Part shown: piece after piece, positions 1 through 7,496 of the stretch
Layout: each line of letters starts with the position of its first letter
How positions within the stretch are numbered: position 1 is the stretch's first letter
DNA from: an uncultured Saprospiraceae bacterium
GTDB taxonomy: Bacteria > Bacteroidota > Bacteroidia > Chitinophagales > Saprospiraceae
Direction: 5' to 3'
DNA length: 64,000 nucleotides
Assembly: GCA_937929835.1 (NCBI GenBank)
Contig: CALFUU010000040.1
Coordinates: 53,979 to 117,978, forward strand
Program-made: the position numbers and the translations under genes
The notes under the pieces: model-generated
Told to the model about the DNA's origin: nothing
What the model saw: only the letters and a program-made list of their open reading frames with translations
Database searches by the model: none

Positions 1-13
1 CCATTTCAAGCAC

Positions 14-40
14 TTGTATCTATTATTTGTCTTAATTTTG
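14..40 (+). promoter_or_regulatory. Candidate Bacteroidota promoter before rpmI
   Basis: TAATTTTG at 33-40 matches the Bacteroidota -7 consensus TAnnTTTG. A TTG lies at 14-16, giving a 16-nt spacer, shorter than the usual 19-21. If used, the leader to the rpmI ATG is about 20 nt. An upstream infC promoter outside the window could also drive the operon. Confidence 0.5.
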
Positions 41-64
41 CAGCCCTAATAAAAATTGGGAGTT

Positions 65-259
65 ATGCCTAAAATGAAAACACACTCGAGTGCTAAGAAG
101 AGATTCAAACTTACCGGTTCAGGTAAGGTGAAGAGATTTCAAGCAGGAAAGAGACACTTACAAAGAAAGAAGACCAACAAAGCGAAGTTGAATCTTACAG
201 GATCTACACTTGTTTCTCCTGCAGACGAGCCTCGTATCAAGAAATTACTTTGCAAGTAA
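65..259 (+). CDS. rpmI: 50S ribosomal protein bL35
   Basis: This is large-subunit ribosomal protein bL35, 64 residues, the normal family size. It begins [14 protein letters not shown], the family's conserved N-terminus, and is rich in Lys and Arg for rRNA binding. An in-frame TTG lies three codons upstream at 56, but the ATG at 65 gives the canonical protein start and is preferred. rplT follows 65 bp downstream on the same strand, the usual rpmI-rplT pairing, so the two are probably co-transcribed, in many bacteria together with infC, which would lie outside the window. Confidence 0.97.
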   Translation: MPKMKTHSSAKKRFKLTGSGKVKRFQAGKRHLQRKKTNKAKLNLTGSTLVSPADEPRIKKLLCK

Positions 260-324
260 ATTAATTAATTGGGTTGAGGTCAAGACTCTCCAAGTAGAGG
301 CCCTTAGCTCGAAAAATTCAAAAT

Positions 325-669
325 ATGCCACGTTCAGTTAATGCAGTCGCTTCAAGAAAGCGAAGAAAAAAGATTCTCAAAGCAGCAAAGGGTTACTTTG
401 GTGCAAGAAGTAATGTCTACACAGTTGCCAAAAACGCAGTTGAAAAAGCATGGAGTTATGCTTATAGAGACAGAAGAAATAAGAAGAGAGCCTTCAGAAG
501 ACTATGGATAGCTAGAATCAATGCTGCTGCCAGACAAGAAGGTATCACCTACTCAAAGTTTATGTACGGCATCAAGCAGGCCAATATTGAGCTTAATAGA
601 AAAGTCTTAGCAGACTTAGCACTCAATGAGCCAGAAGCTTTCAAAAGCATCGTTGCCAAAGTGAAATAA
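325..669 (+). CDS. rplT: 50S ribosomal protein bL20
   Basis: This is ribosomal protein bL20, 114 residues, the usual length. It is an early 23S rRNA-binding assembly protein and in some bacteria also a translational repressor of its own operon. The basic N-terminal extension starting [16 protein letters not shown] and the globular C-terminal half are typical. It is the last gene of the rpmI-rplT unit, and a strong intrinsic terminator follows 22 bp after the stop. The 65-nt rpmI-rplT gap could hold a leader structure, but I could not identify one by eye. Confidence 0.97.
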   Translation: MPRSVNAVASRKRRKKILKAAKGYFGARSNVYTVAKNAVEKAWSYAYRDRRNKKRAFRRLWIARINAAARQEGITYSKFMYGIKQANIELNRKVLADLALNEPEAFKSIVAKVK

Positions 670-691
670 GCTTAAAAGACACAACAAAACA

Positions 692-725
692 GACCTTGAT
701 ACTCGCGTATCAGGGTCTTTTTTTT
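692..725 (+). terminator. Rho-independent terminator of rpmI-rplT
   Basis: An 11-bp stem (GACCTTGATAC pairing with GTATCAGGGTC, one G-T wobble) with a 4-nt loop is followed by eight T. It lies 22 bp after the rplT stop. Confidence 0.9.
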
Positions 726-884
726 GGGTAATACTTTATGAAACTATAACAACACCGAGTAGTTAGTTAATGCGGACCACGATCCCAGATTTCTTCGATT
801 TTTGAAATAGCTTTTCTGTCTAGTATACGAGCATATAAGCCATCCTCTATGCACATCAACTGATTTCAACTGAAAGTGCCCCTA

Positions 885-924
885 TTGCTAAGACCTCTAG
901 GTTTTATGCTTAGGAGGTAAGCAA
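885..924. repeat. Imperfect inverted repeat between rplT and the ABC permease
   Basis: TTGCT, ACCTC and CTA at 885-900 pair with TAG, GAGGT and AGCAA at 911-924, with a 3-nt bulge. The hairpin lies just past the 3' end of the leftward permease gene. No T-run follows on either strand, so it may be a structured 3' end or a weak terminator. Nothing else is recognisable in 726-964. Confidence 0.4.
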
Positions 925-964
925 TATTTCTTAAGACCATAATTTCATTTGAGATTACTGGCAT

Positions 965-2218
965 CTAGTTTCTTATCGCCACGACAGGGTCCATCCTTGC
1001 TGCAAGATAGGCTGGAATGATGCCTGAGATAATACCGACGATAATAGATATGACTATACCTGAGATAGCATTATTCATCGTCATTATCATTTCAAACTCT
1101 ATAACCTTGCTTATGAAGATGATCATCCCGTAAGAAAACACCAGCCCGACAAGGCCGCCAATAAGACATAGCACAACAGCCTCTACCAGAAACTCCAAGA
1201 GTATAATACCCTTCTGGGCACCGATAGCCTTTTTGATACCGATGATATTGGTTCTTTCCTTTACGGAGACGAACATTATGTTGGCCACGCTAAACATCCC
1301 TACGATCAAAGCAAAAATACCAATCACTATACCCACTAGATTTAATGTACCAAAGACACTTTCCAGTACAGTATTGAGCGATGAGAGTTCCATCAGCGAG
1401 AAATTATCCGACTCCTTAGGCTTTAACCCTCTATGTGCCCGTAAGATTCCTGTCAGCTCTGCTTTGAGTTCCTCATTATCTATCCCAGGATTGGCCTTAA
1501 CTACAAGAGACTCGCCTACTCCTTTACCATCTTTGATATTGAGAAAACGCCGCGCATTGGTCAGTGAGACCCATATAACATTATCGAAATTCATAAAGTT
1601 AAAACTGTTATCTCCTTCCTCTTTCAGCACACCGATAACTGTGTAGTTCTGCCCTGCTAGTTTGATTTCTTTACCGATCGGATCCAAATTCTGAAACAAC
1701 TCCTCAGCGCAAGTATGACCCAAAATGACTTTATTACTACCTGCCTTATGTTCAGACAAGGTAAAGTGCCGCCCTTTGACAAATTCAAGATTTTGAATGG
1801 CCTGAAAATCGTAAGAAGAACCTTTTATAAAAGCATCCTCAAGTGAATTGGATTTGTACTTGATAGTCTTGCCACCAGAAAAGACAGCAAAAGAAACTTT
1901 ATCAGCTAGTTTAGCTTTGCGCTTGATAACTTCGTAATCATTTAAGTCAGGATCAGGCCTTTTGAGATATTTAAAATAGTTTGCTTGCCGGTCTTCATTC
2001 CAAGGAAACTTCTCTACATAGACAGTACCAGAACCCAACTCAGACAAACCATCCATCACATTCTTCTGTAAGGAATCTACAGCGGACTTAATGGAAATGA
2101 TACAAAAGATCCCTATAGTGATGCCTATGAGGGATAGGAAACTTCTCAGCTTATTGGCAAGAAGGGAGCTCATCGCTTGATTAATACTCTCCCAGATGAC
2201 TTTAATAAGGATAATCAT
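965..2218 (-). CDS. ABC transporter permease, MacB/FtsX type
   Basis: This is a 417-residue inner-membrane permease of the MacB/FtsX superfamily. One transmembrane helix lies near residues 25-43. A periplasmic MacB-type core domain (about 45-265) follows, containing a GQNYTVIGVL segment typical of the family. Three C-terminal helices form the FtsX domain (about 285-410), which ends in the characteristic PAYLAARMDPVVAIR. Such permeases couple to a cytosolic ATPase for mechanotransmission, lipoprotein or macrolide transport. No ATPase or membrane-fusion gene is adjacent, so the substrate cannot be inferred. The ATG at 2218 gives a sensible N-terminus. Confidence 0.9.
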   Translation of the reverse strand: MIILIKVIWESINQAMSSLLANKLRSFLSLIGITIGIFCIISIKSAVDSLQKNVMDGLSELGSGTVYVEKFPWNEDRQANYFKYLKRPDPDLNDYEVIKRKAKLADKVSFAVFSGGKTIKYKSNSLEDAFIKGSSYDFQAIQNLEFVKGRHFTLSEHKAGSNKVILGHTCAEELFQNLDPIGKEIKLAGQNYTVIGVLKEEGDNSFNFMNFDNVIWVSLTNARRFLNIKDGKGVGESLVVKANPGIDNEELKAELTGILRAHRGLKPKESDNFSLMELSSLNTVLESVFGTLNLVGIVIGIFALIVGMFSVANIMFVSVKERTNIIGIKKAIGAQKGIILLEFLVEAVVLCLIGGLVGLVFSYGMIIFISKVIEFEMIMTMNNAISGIVISIIVGIISGIIPAYLAARMDPVVAIRN

Positions 2219-2318
2219 TAATTAAATGTAGCTTTTTGAAGCCTAAAGGCAGCAAAAAATAGACAAATAGACCCTAAAGACCCCTTAAACCCAATAAAGC
2301 AGTGTGCTTTGAGAAGAC

Positions 2319-2350
2319 TTGACAGTTCTAATGCATTTTTTCTACTTTTG
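2319..2350 (+). promoter_or_regulatory. queA promoter (TTGACA / TACTTTTG)
   Basis: TTGACA at 2319-2324 and TACTTTTG at 2343-2350 form a good Bacteroidota promoter, with 21 nt between the TTG and the -7 box. The predicted start of transcription is near 2356. This excludes the upstream in-frame TTG at 2319 as the queA start codon, because it lies inside the -33 box. Confidence 0.8.
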
Positions 2351-2372
2351 TCCGCTATTTAAAACTAAGCAT

Positions 2373-3443
2373 ATGAAGACTAAACTGTCACAGTTTACTT
2401 ACGATCTACCAGAAAAATTCATCGCTAAATATCCAGCAGATGTAAGGGATGAATCTCGACTTATGGTCGTACATAAAGATTCAGGAAAAATAGAGCACAA
2501 GGTATTCAAGGATGTGATCGACTACTTTGATGACGATGATGTTATGATATTCAATGACACCAAAGTTTTCCCTGCTAGACTCTTCGGTAAGAAAGAGAAG
2601 ACTGGGGCACAGATCGAAGTTTTTCTGCTTAGAGAACTTAATAAGGAATCTAGACTCTGGGATGTACTCGTAGATCCTGCTAGAAAAATAAGAGTAGGCA
2701 ACAAATTATTCTTCACGAATCCTAAAGACCCGGAACAGGAACTACTTGTCGCAGAAGTTGTCGATAACACGACCTCAAGAGGTAGGACCATCAGATTTTT
2801 CTTTGAAGGTACTGATGAAGAATATCACGCAATCCTAAGGACCTTAGGCAATACACCTATACCTAAGTACATCGATAGAGAGCCAGAAGCTATAGATACA
2901 GAGCGTTATCAGACAGTATATGCAGATAAGGTCGGGGCAGTAGCAGCACCTACTGCGGGACTTCACTTCAGTAGAACTTTGCTCAAAAGATTAGAAATCA
3001 AAGGTGTACACCTTCCTAAAGTAACCTTACACGTAGGGCTAGGTACTTTCAGAGAGATAGAAGTAGAAGACCTTTCTAAGCACAAGATGGAGGCAGAATA
3101 TTTTGCTATTCCACCTGAAACGGCTCGATTGGTTAATCAAGCTAAGAAAAACAAAAAGAGGGTCTGCAGTGTAGGGACGACGAGTATGCGGACTATCGAA
3201 TCTGCAGTATCCGCTACAAGCACACTTAAGGAAGCTGAGGGATGGACTAACTTATTTGTCTATCATCCTTATGAATTCAATATCGCTAATTCTATGATTA
3301 CCAACTTCCACCTGCCCAAGTCATCATTGATGATAATGGTTTCGGCCTTTGCAGGAATGGAATTGATTATGGATGCTTATCAAGTAGCTATAAAGGAGAA
3401 ATATAGATTCTTTAGCTACGGCGATGCGATGTTGATAATATAG
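2373..3443 (+). CDS. queA: tRNA preQ1(34) S-adenosylmethionine ribosyltransferase-isomerase QueA
   Basis: QueA transfers and isomerises the ribosyl group of S-adenosylmethionine onto preQ1 at tRNA position 34, forming epoxyqueuosine in queuosine synthesis. The 356-residue protein has family landmarks in order: [13 protein letters not shown] at the N-terminus, [39 protein letters not shown], and [21 protein letters not shown] near the C-terminus, ending in [10 protein letters not shown]. The ATG at 2373 is chosen because the longer frame starts inside the promoter. The gene is monocistronic as far as visible, and no other queuosine genes are in the window. Confidence 0.96.
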   Translation: MKTKLSQFTYDLPEKFIAKYPADVRDESRLMVVHKDSGKIEHKVFKDVIDYFDDDDVMIFNDTKVFPARLFGKKEKTGAQIEVFLLRELNKESRLWDVLVDPARKIRVGNKLFFTNPKDPEQELLVAEVVDNTTSRGRTIRFFFEGTDEEYHAILRTLGNTPIPKYIDREPEAIDTERYQTVYADKVGAVAAPTAGLHFSRTLLKRLEIKGVHLPKVTLHVGLGTFREIEVEDLSKHKMEAEYFAIPPETARLVNQAKKNKKRVCSVGTTSMRTIESAVSATSTLKEAEGWTNLFVYHPYEFNIANSMITNFHLPKSSLMIMVSAFAGMELIMDAYQVAIKEKYRFFSYGDAMLII

Positions 3444-3595
3444 AGGTCAAAAGGAATTATTTTATCCGAGGAATAGTTGAAGGATTGTTATAGGACTCTT
3501 ATACAGAAGTTTTCAGATAATCAGTTGGTAATCAGATTATTACACATTTATCTACACACTAATTCTAGATAATTTCCTTGTTTCGCAATTTTTAA

Positions 3596-3603
3596 TAGAT
3601 TTG
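3596..3603 (+). promoter_or_regulatory. -7 box upstream of the DUF2795 gene
   Basis: TAGATTTG fits TAnnTTTG and lies 52 bp before the ATG at 3656. A TTG sits at 3578-3580, but the 15-nt spacing is short, so only the -7 element is convincing. Confidence 0.5.
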
Positions 3604-3655
3604 CGGAAATTTTGAGCCCTTGGACACTTTATTCAATTTTTAAAACCTACTTAGT

Positions 3656-3877
3656 ATGTATTGGACGCTAGAATTGGCACATCACCTAGAAGAGGCTCCT
3701 TGGCCAGCGACGAGAGACGAGCTGATTGATTATGCCATAAGAACTTGCGCACCTCCAGAAGTTGTAGAAAATCTTCAAGAGATAGAAGATGAAGGTGATG
3801 CGTATGAAAATATGCTTGAGATATGGCCTGATTTTCCTCGTAAAGATGATTTTCTCTTTAATGAAGACGAGTACTGA
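3656..3877 (+). CDS. DUF2795 domain-containing small protein
   Basis: This 73-residue acidic protein begins MYWTLELAHHLEEAPWPATRDELIDYAIR and continues with a PPEVVENLQ segment and an acidic C-terminus ending FNEDEY. That matches my recollection of a highly conserved Bacteroidota family annotated as DUF2795, whose function is unknown to me. It has no signal peptide or membrane segment, so it is cytosolic. It stands alone with its own promoter-like box and a terminator 25 bp after the stop, which suggests an independently expressed gene. Confidence 0.85.
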   Translation: MYWTLELAHHLEEAPWPATRDELIDYAIRTCAPPEVVENLQEIEDEGDAYENMLEIWPDFPRKDDFLFNEDEY

Positions 3878-3902
3878 TTTTCTACTGAATCAGAGAATAT
3901 AC

Positions 3903-3938
3903 AAACCCCATTCATTCTATGTTTGGGGTTTCTTTTTT
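3903..3938 (+). terminator. Terminator of the DUF2795 gene
   Basis: AAACCCCA at 3903-3910 pairs with TGGGGTTT at 3924-3931 and is followed by six T. The stop codon of the convergent EamA gene (3917-3919) lies in the loop. Confidence 0.85.
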
Positions 3939-4852
3939 GTCCCCTTACTCGTATTGACAAAGAACACGCCTGTCAACATAAGGCCTGCTGCCATTATGGA
4001 TAATCCCGTCACCATCTCTCCAAGAAATAAGTAACCCAACAGCATAGCCACAATGGGATTGACATAGGTATTGGTAACGACCTTTTCTGTTGAGACATTT
4101 TGGAGTAAATAGTTGAAAGCCGTAAAAGCTATTATAGAACCAAATACAATCAGGAATGAGACGGACACGATCGTTAATCCAGTATAATCTGTGTACGCTA
4201 AGATCTGCTCACCTATCAAAAGGCTAACACAAATACTGAACAGGCCACCTACCAGCATTTGCAATCCAGAATTGAGCAATTGCGATTTTGGGAGAGCAGA
4301 TCGGCTGACGAATATAGAACCTGAACCCCAAGCCAACATAGACAATAGGATAATGACAACACCTTTCCACTGATCTACAGTAGATACCAGATTGTCTTGT
4401 GAGACAAGGAGATACATACCTATTATCCCTAGAAATACACCTAAAAATGCTCTGTTGGGTGGCCGCTCTTGATCTACCATCCACAACATCAGCAGTATGA
4501 CGAGTGGCTCTCCCGCAATAATGAGCGCCGTCAAGCCTGTATCGAGATAATAGAGTGCCCAGATAGCGCCTGTAGCTCCGAGCCCCATAAAAAGGCACCC
4601 TGCTATGGCTGCATTCCTCAATTCTAAAATCGAAGGCTTCTGGGGCTGTGTAAAGATGAAACTAACCAACATGGTAATACCTCCAGCTGCCAAATATCGC
4701 CAGCCACAGAGGGCAAAAGCGGGTATCTGTTCTAATGCCATCGCGGAAAAAAGGTATGTAGCACCCCACACAAAATAGGTTATACCAAAACAAATGAGGA
4801 TCAAGGTAGACTTGTTGTTTATCAAGATGGAAGGGTTATAATTAGGAGTCAC
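3917..4852 (-). CDS. EamA/DMT-superfamily transporter
   Basis: This 311-residue integral membrane protein has about ten hydrophobic helices arranged as two EamA repeats (roughly residues 15-145 and 160-300). The N-terminal YFVWGATYLFSAMALEQIP and the second-repeat YVNPIVAMLLGYLFLGE are typical of drug/metabolite exporters close to YedA/RhaT-like proteins. It is probably an exporter of a small metabolite, but the substrate cannot be told from sequence. The start is GTG at 4852; no in-frame ATG precedes the first helix. Its stop lies inside the terminator hairpin of the convergent DUF2795 gene. Confidence 0.9.
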   Translation of the reverse strand: MTPNYNPSILINNKSTLILICFGITYFVWGATYLFSAMALEQIPAFALCGWRYLAAGGITMLVSFIFTQPQKPSILELRNAAIAGCLFMGLGATGAIWALYYLDTGLTALIIAGEPLVILLMLWMVDQERPPNRAFLGVFLGIIGMYLLVSQDNLVSTVDQWKGVVIILLSMLAWGSGSIFVSRSALPKSQLLNSGLQMLVGGLFSICVSLLIGEQILAYTDYTGLTIVSVSFLIVFGSIIAFTAFNYLLQNVSTEKVVTNTYVNPIVAMLLGYLFLGEMVTGLSIMAAGLMLTGVFFVNTSKGTKKKPQT

Positions 4853-4885
4853 TAAATAAAATTGTCCGCTAGGTTACTAAAATCG

Positions 4886-5032
4886 CTACTTCGTGGAATA
4901 AAAATTGAATAAAAACAATTCAGAATGTGACTTCATCCCTTTTATCACGTTTAAAGTATACTCCCCCTGATTTAGTTTGACCACTAAGTCATTAATCACA
5001 CCTTCTAAATATTCTATTTCAGTTTTTGTCAT
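4886..5032 (-). CDS. Possible 48-residue small protein
   Basis: An ATG-started reading frame of 48 codons begins MTKTEIEYLEGVINDLV and carries a plausible helical first half. It is transcribed away from the receiver gene at 5064 and occupies most of that intergenic space. I recognise no family, no TAnnTTTG box precedes it, and the C-terminal part looks low in information. It is listed as a possibility only. Confidence 0.25.
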   Translation of the reverse strand: MTKTEIEYLEGVINDLVVKLNQGEYTLNVIKGMKSHSELFLFNFYSTK

Positions 5033-5063
5033 ATATTGTGTTAGCTGTTATAGTAATAAATAA

Positions 5064-5519
5064 ATGGTACATAAGGAAGTTAAGAAGGTTCTATACATAG
5101 AGGATAACCTAGCGGATATCAAACTCTTCGAAGAGGCAATAAGTTTTAACGAGCTAGCCATCAATCTAGAATACGTCACTGATGGTCAAGAAATGCTACA
5201 TTATTTCGAGACTGCCAAGGCTGAGCATTACAGAGATCTTCCAGATCTAATTATCTCAGACCTCAATTTGCCCAAGATAAGTGGCCAACAAGTCATATCA
5301 GAAATCAAAAAGGATTCTGTATTCAAAAAGATTCCAGTTATAGTCTTTACGACCTCAAAGCTCCGTAGTGATATCGAGAAGTGCTATGAATATGGCGCCA
5401 ATGCCTATCTCTCTAAGCCTGTTGATATTGACAAAATCTTTGAGTTAGTTGAATTGATAGATAAGTTTTGGCTACGGAACTGTCTATTAATCAAGAACCC
5501 TACACCAACGGAAGTATAA
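5064..5519 (+). CDS. Stand-alone response regulator receiver protein (Rcp1-like)
   Basis: This 151-residue protein is a single CheY-like receiver domain with no output domain. The acidic pocket is IEDN with D14, the phospho-acceptor is D66 in SDLNLP, the switch threonines are in VFTTS (96-97), and the invariant lysine is K118 in YLSKP. The SDLNLP...VFTTS...FW pattern resembles the cyanobacterial Rcp1 phytochrome-partner group, also widespread in Bacteroidota. No histidine kinase is adjacent, so the partner is unknown. It converges with the NlpC-like gene, 14 bp apart. Confidence 0.92.
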   Translation: MVHKEVKKVLYIEDNLADIKLFEEAISFNELAINLEYVTDGQEMLHYFETAKAEHYRDLPDLIISDLNLPKISGQQVISEIKKDSVFKKIPVIVFTTSKLRSDIEKCYEYGANAYLSKPVDIDKIFELVELIDKFWLRNCLLIKNPTPTEV

Positions 5520-5533
5520 TTTCTTCGAGATTA

Positions 5534-6346
5534 TTAAGTCAATTCTGCTACACGCCTGATAGATCTCAGAGTACTTAGGTATCTCTTTGTATGCATATCA
5601 AAGATGCCTTGCTGATCTAATACATCAATCCTTACCCGTCCATGAACGTGCACTATCTGGGATTCGCCTATAATTATCCCTACCTTATTGATTAAGCCTC
5701 CTTGGTCAAAAAAAGCTAAATCCCCGATCTGAGCTTGCGAATGAAAACCTACATCGGCACCTATTCTAGATTGTTCTAAAGCCGTCCTTGGAAGGTTGAG
5801 TCCAATCATCTTGTATATCACCTGTACGAGACCTTCCCCATCTACACCTAAAATAGATCGTCCCCCATATAGAAATGGGCTATGCAGATAACGTTTTGCA
5901 ATATTAATTAGGAGTTTTTGAGAATTTTGAGATTGGTCTAGGTGTACAATCTGACCGTGATATTGGTATAGACCAAAAGCCAACCTGACATTTATCCCAT
6001 CACAATCATACAAATTAGAACCAATACAGATAGGAAACGTTGCCTTTTCTGAGTTCAATCCAGCTAAGTGATCAAGGGCAAAAGCTCTGGACTCTTTGCT
6101 ATGTTTGGTTAATTCCTTTTCGCGGATGACCCTAAACTGCCTTGGGTCTACCCAACCTATGGTACCATCCCAACTACATTTAATCTTATACCAACTCTTC
6201 TTTTTAGATAGGATTTCTATCTGCTCACCAAATAAGACTTGAGATACCATACAAGACTTGTGGTCAGCCGTCTGGCGCACAGCAGCGATACTCACCGTAC
6301 ATACAGCAATATTGCTCAATTTAGGTCTGCCCCCTTTTCTTGTCAT
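5534..6346 (-). CDS. SH3/NlpC-P60-like protein with degenerate active site
   Basis: The 270-residue protein has two SH3b-like segments (about 12-75 and 85-140) followed by an NlpC/P60 domain (about 145-260). This is the layout of cell-wall gamma-D-glutamyl-diaminopimelate hydrolases. The fold markers FLYGGRSILGVD and LPRTALEQ are present. The usual DCSG reads DGEG (169-172), so the nucleophilic Cys is Gly170. The usual HVGI reads KVGI, so the catalytic His is Lys221; only the third-position His (H233 in IVHVHG) remains. It is probably a non-catalytic peptidoglycan-binding or regulatory protein. No clear signal peptide is seen. A TAnnTTTG box lies just upstream of the ATG. Confidence 0.85.
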   Translation of the reverse strand: MTRKGGRPKLSNIAVCTVSIAAVRQTADHKSCMVSQVLFGEQIEILSKKKSWYKIKCSWDGTIGWVDPRQFRVIREKELTKHSKESRAFALDHLAGLNSEKATFPICIGSNLYDCDGINVRLAFGLYQYHGQIVHLDQSQNSQKLLINIAKRYLHSPFLYGGRSILGVDGEGLVQVIYKMIGLNLPRTALEQSRIGADVGFHSQAQIGDLAFFDQGGLINKVGIIIGESQIVHVHGRVRIDVLDQQGIFDMHTKRYLSTLRSIRRVAELT

Positions 6347-6353
6347 GAGTTCT

Positions 6354-6361
6354 CAAAGTTA
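6354..6361 (-). promoter_or_regulatory. -7 box of the NlpC-like gene
   Basis: On the minus strand TAACTTTG ends 7 nt before the ATG (6346-6344), predicting a leader of only one to three nucleotides. No clear -33 TTG was found. Confidence 0.55.
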
Positions 6362-6419
6362 GCAATCTAGGCTACTCCGTATATATGTCTAGAACCATTA
6401 ATGTAAGAGACAGATATTG

Positions 6420-6427
6420 TAAATTTG
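6420..6427 (+). promoter_or_regulatory. -7 box of the porP/sprF-family gene, 4 nt before ATG
   Basis: TAAATTTG is an exact TAnnTTTG match and is followed by TAGT and then the ATG at 6432. Transcription starting 4-7 nt after the box would give a leaderless mRNA. The -33 position has only TTA. Confidence 0.6.
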
Positions 6428-6431
6428 TAGT

Positions 6432-7484
6432 ATGAATATCAAACAGTTAGGATTATTACTTTGTGTATGCCATTGTTTTATCCTTTCAGCTCAAGACGAG
6501 CACTTTTCACAATTTTATGCTATTCCGATGCATATGAATCCTGCACTTACAGGAGCATACGAAGGTACTTATAGGATGAATCTTGTCTATCGGAGCCAAT
6601 GGGGCAATACTTTTAATACGCCATATCGGACTATTGCAGCGGGAGGCGACACAAGAATACCTGTAAAGATCCAAAAGCGATCCACTGGAGATCATATAGG
6701 CATAGGACTGTTCTTTATTAATGACGAAGTTTCAGAGTTTCAAGCCTCTGCAAACAAACTATCAGCCTATGGTGCCTATCACAAAAAACTAGGTAAAAAG
6801 AATACTTCATTTATTGGCGCAGGTATTAAGCTCGGCATCATTCAACGAAATATAAATTACGGCAACCTAAATTTTCAAGATCAATTTAACCAGGTTGACG
6901 GTTTTGATTTACCAAGTAATGAGCTCTTCCCACCTAATAATTTCGGGAGAATCGATGTATCGACAGGCATTAATTATTCGATACAGCTGCCCAAGTCCAC
7001 ATATTATGTAGGTGTAGGTTATCACCATATAACCAATCCGACATTCTCCTATTTTAGCCTGATAGATCCTCCTCCCTCTGATGCAGATATATCTCAAGTC
7101 TTGGAGTCTAAGCTAAGTGTGCACTTGAGCATCGATAAAAAGCTTAATTACGATTGGATTTTTCAACCACGGATAGTCTATCAGATGCAAGGCATTCATA
7201 ACCAAATAGACTTAGGTTCTAACATCGAATATATATTTGATACTAGAAACTCGGCGATTGTATTTGGCTTATGGGCAACAGGATTATCTGATTTAGATGG
7301 TTTCCATATAGAGAACATTACACCATTAATAGGACTACGCCAAAAACAATTTATACTAGGACTCTCTTATGATGTTCATCTACGAGATACTTTTGATTCT
7401 GTATTTGGGTACAACACATTTGAATTGTCTTTGCGATTCAGTGGTGTACACGAAAACAGCAATGGCTTTTGTCCAACATTCTAA
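6432..7484 (+). CDS. PorP/SprF family type IX secretion outer-membrane protein
   Basis: This 350-residue beta-barrel-type protein has a signal peptide (about 1-20, ending SAQ) and the family hallmark QDEHFSQFYAIPMHMNPALTGAY. The SQWG element and a C-terminal run of alternating amphipathic strands follow, ending in NTFELSLRFS. PorP/SprF proteins are outer-membrane partners of the T9SS/gliding machinery, and some serve specific secreted substrates. The next gene, a TlpA-like lipoprotein, starts 12 bp downstream and is likely co-transcribed. No large SprB-like adhesin is directly adjacent. Confidence 0.93.
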   Translation: MNIKQLGLLLCVCHCFILSAQDEHFSQFYAIPMHMNPALTGAYEGTYRMNLVYRSQWGNTFNTPYRTIAAGGDTRIPVKIQKRSTGDHIGIGLFFINDEVSEFQASANKLSAYGAYHKKLGKKNTSFIGAGIKLGIIQRNINYGNLNFQDQFNQVDGFDLPSNELFPPNNFGRIDVSTGINYSIQLPKSTYYVGVGYHHITNPTFSYFSLIDPPPSDADISQVLESKLSVHLSIDKKLNYDWIFQPRIVYQMQGIHNQIDLGSNIEYIFDTRNSAIVFGLWATGLSDLDGFHIENITPLIGLRQKQFILGLSYDVHLRDTFDSVFGYNTFELSLRFSGVHENSNGFCPTF

Positions 7485-7496
7485 AAAACATCTACA

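Noticed and set aside
2319-2372. Longer queA frame starting at TTG 2319
   Set aside because: The start codon would lie inside the -33 box of a good promoter whose transcript starts downstream; the added residues are not part of QueA.
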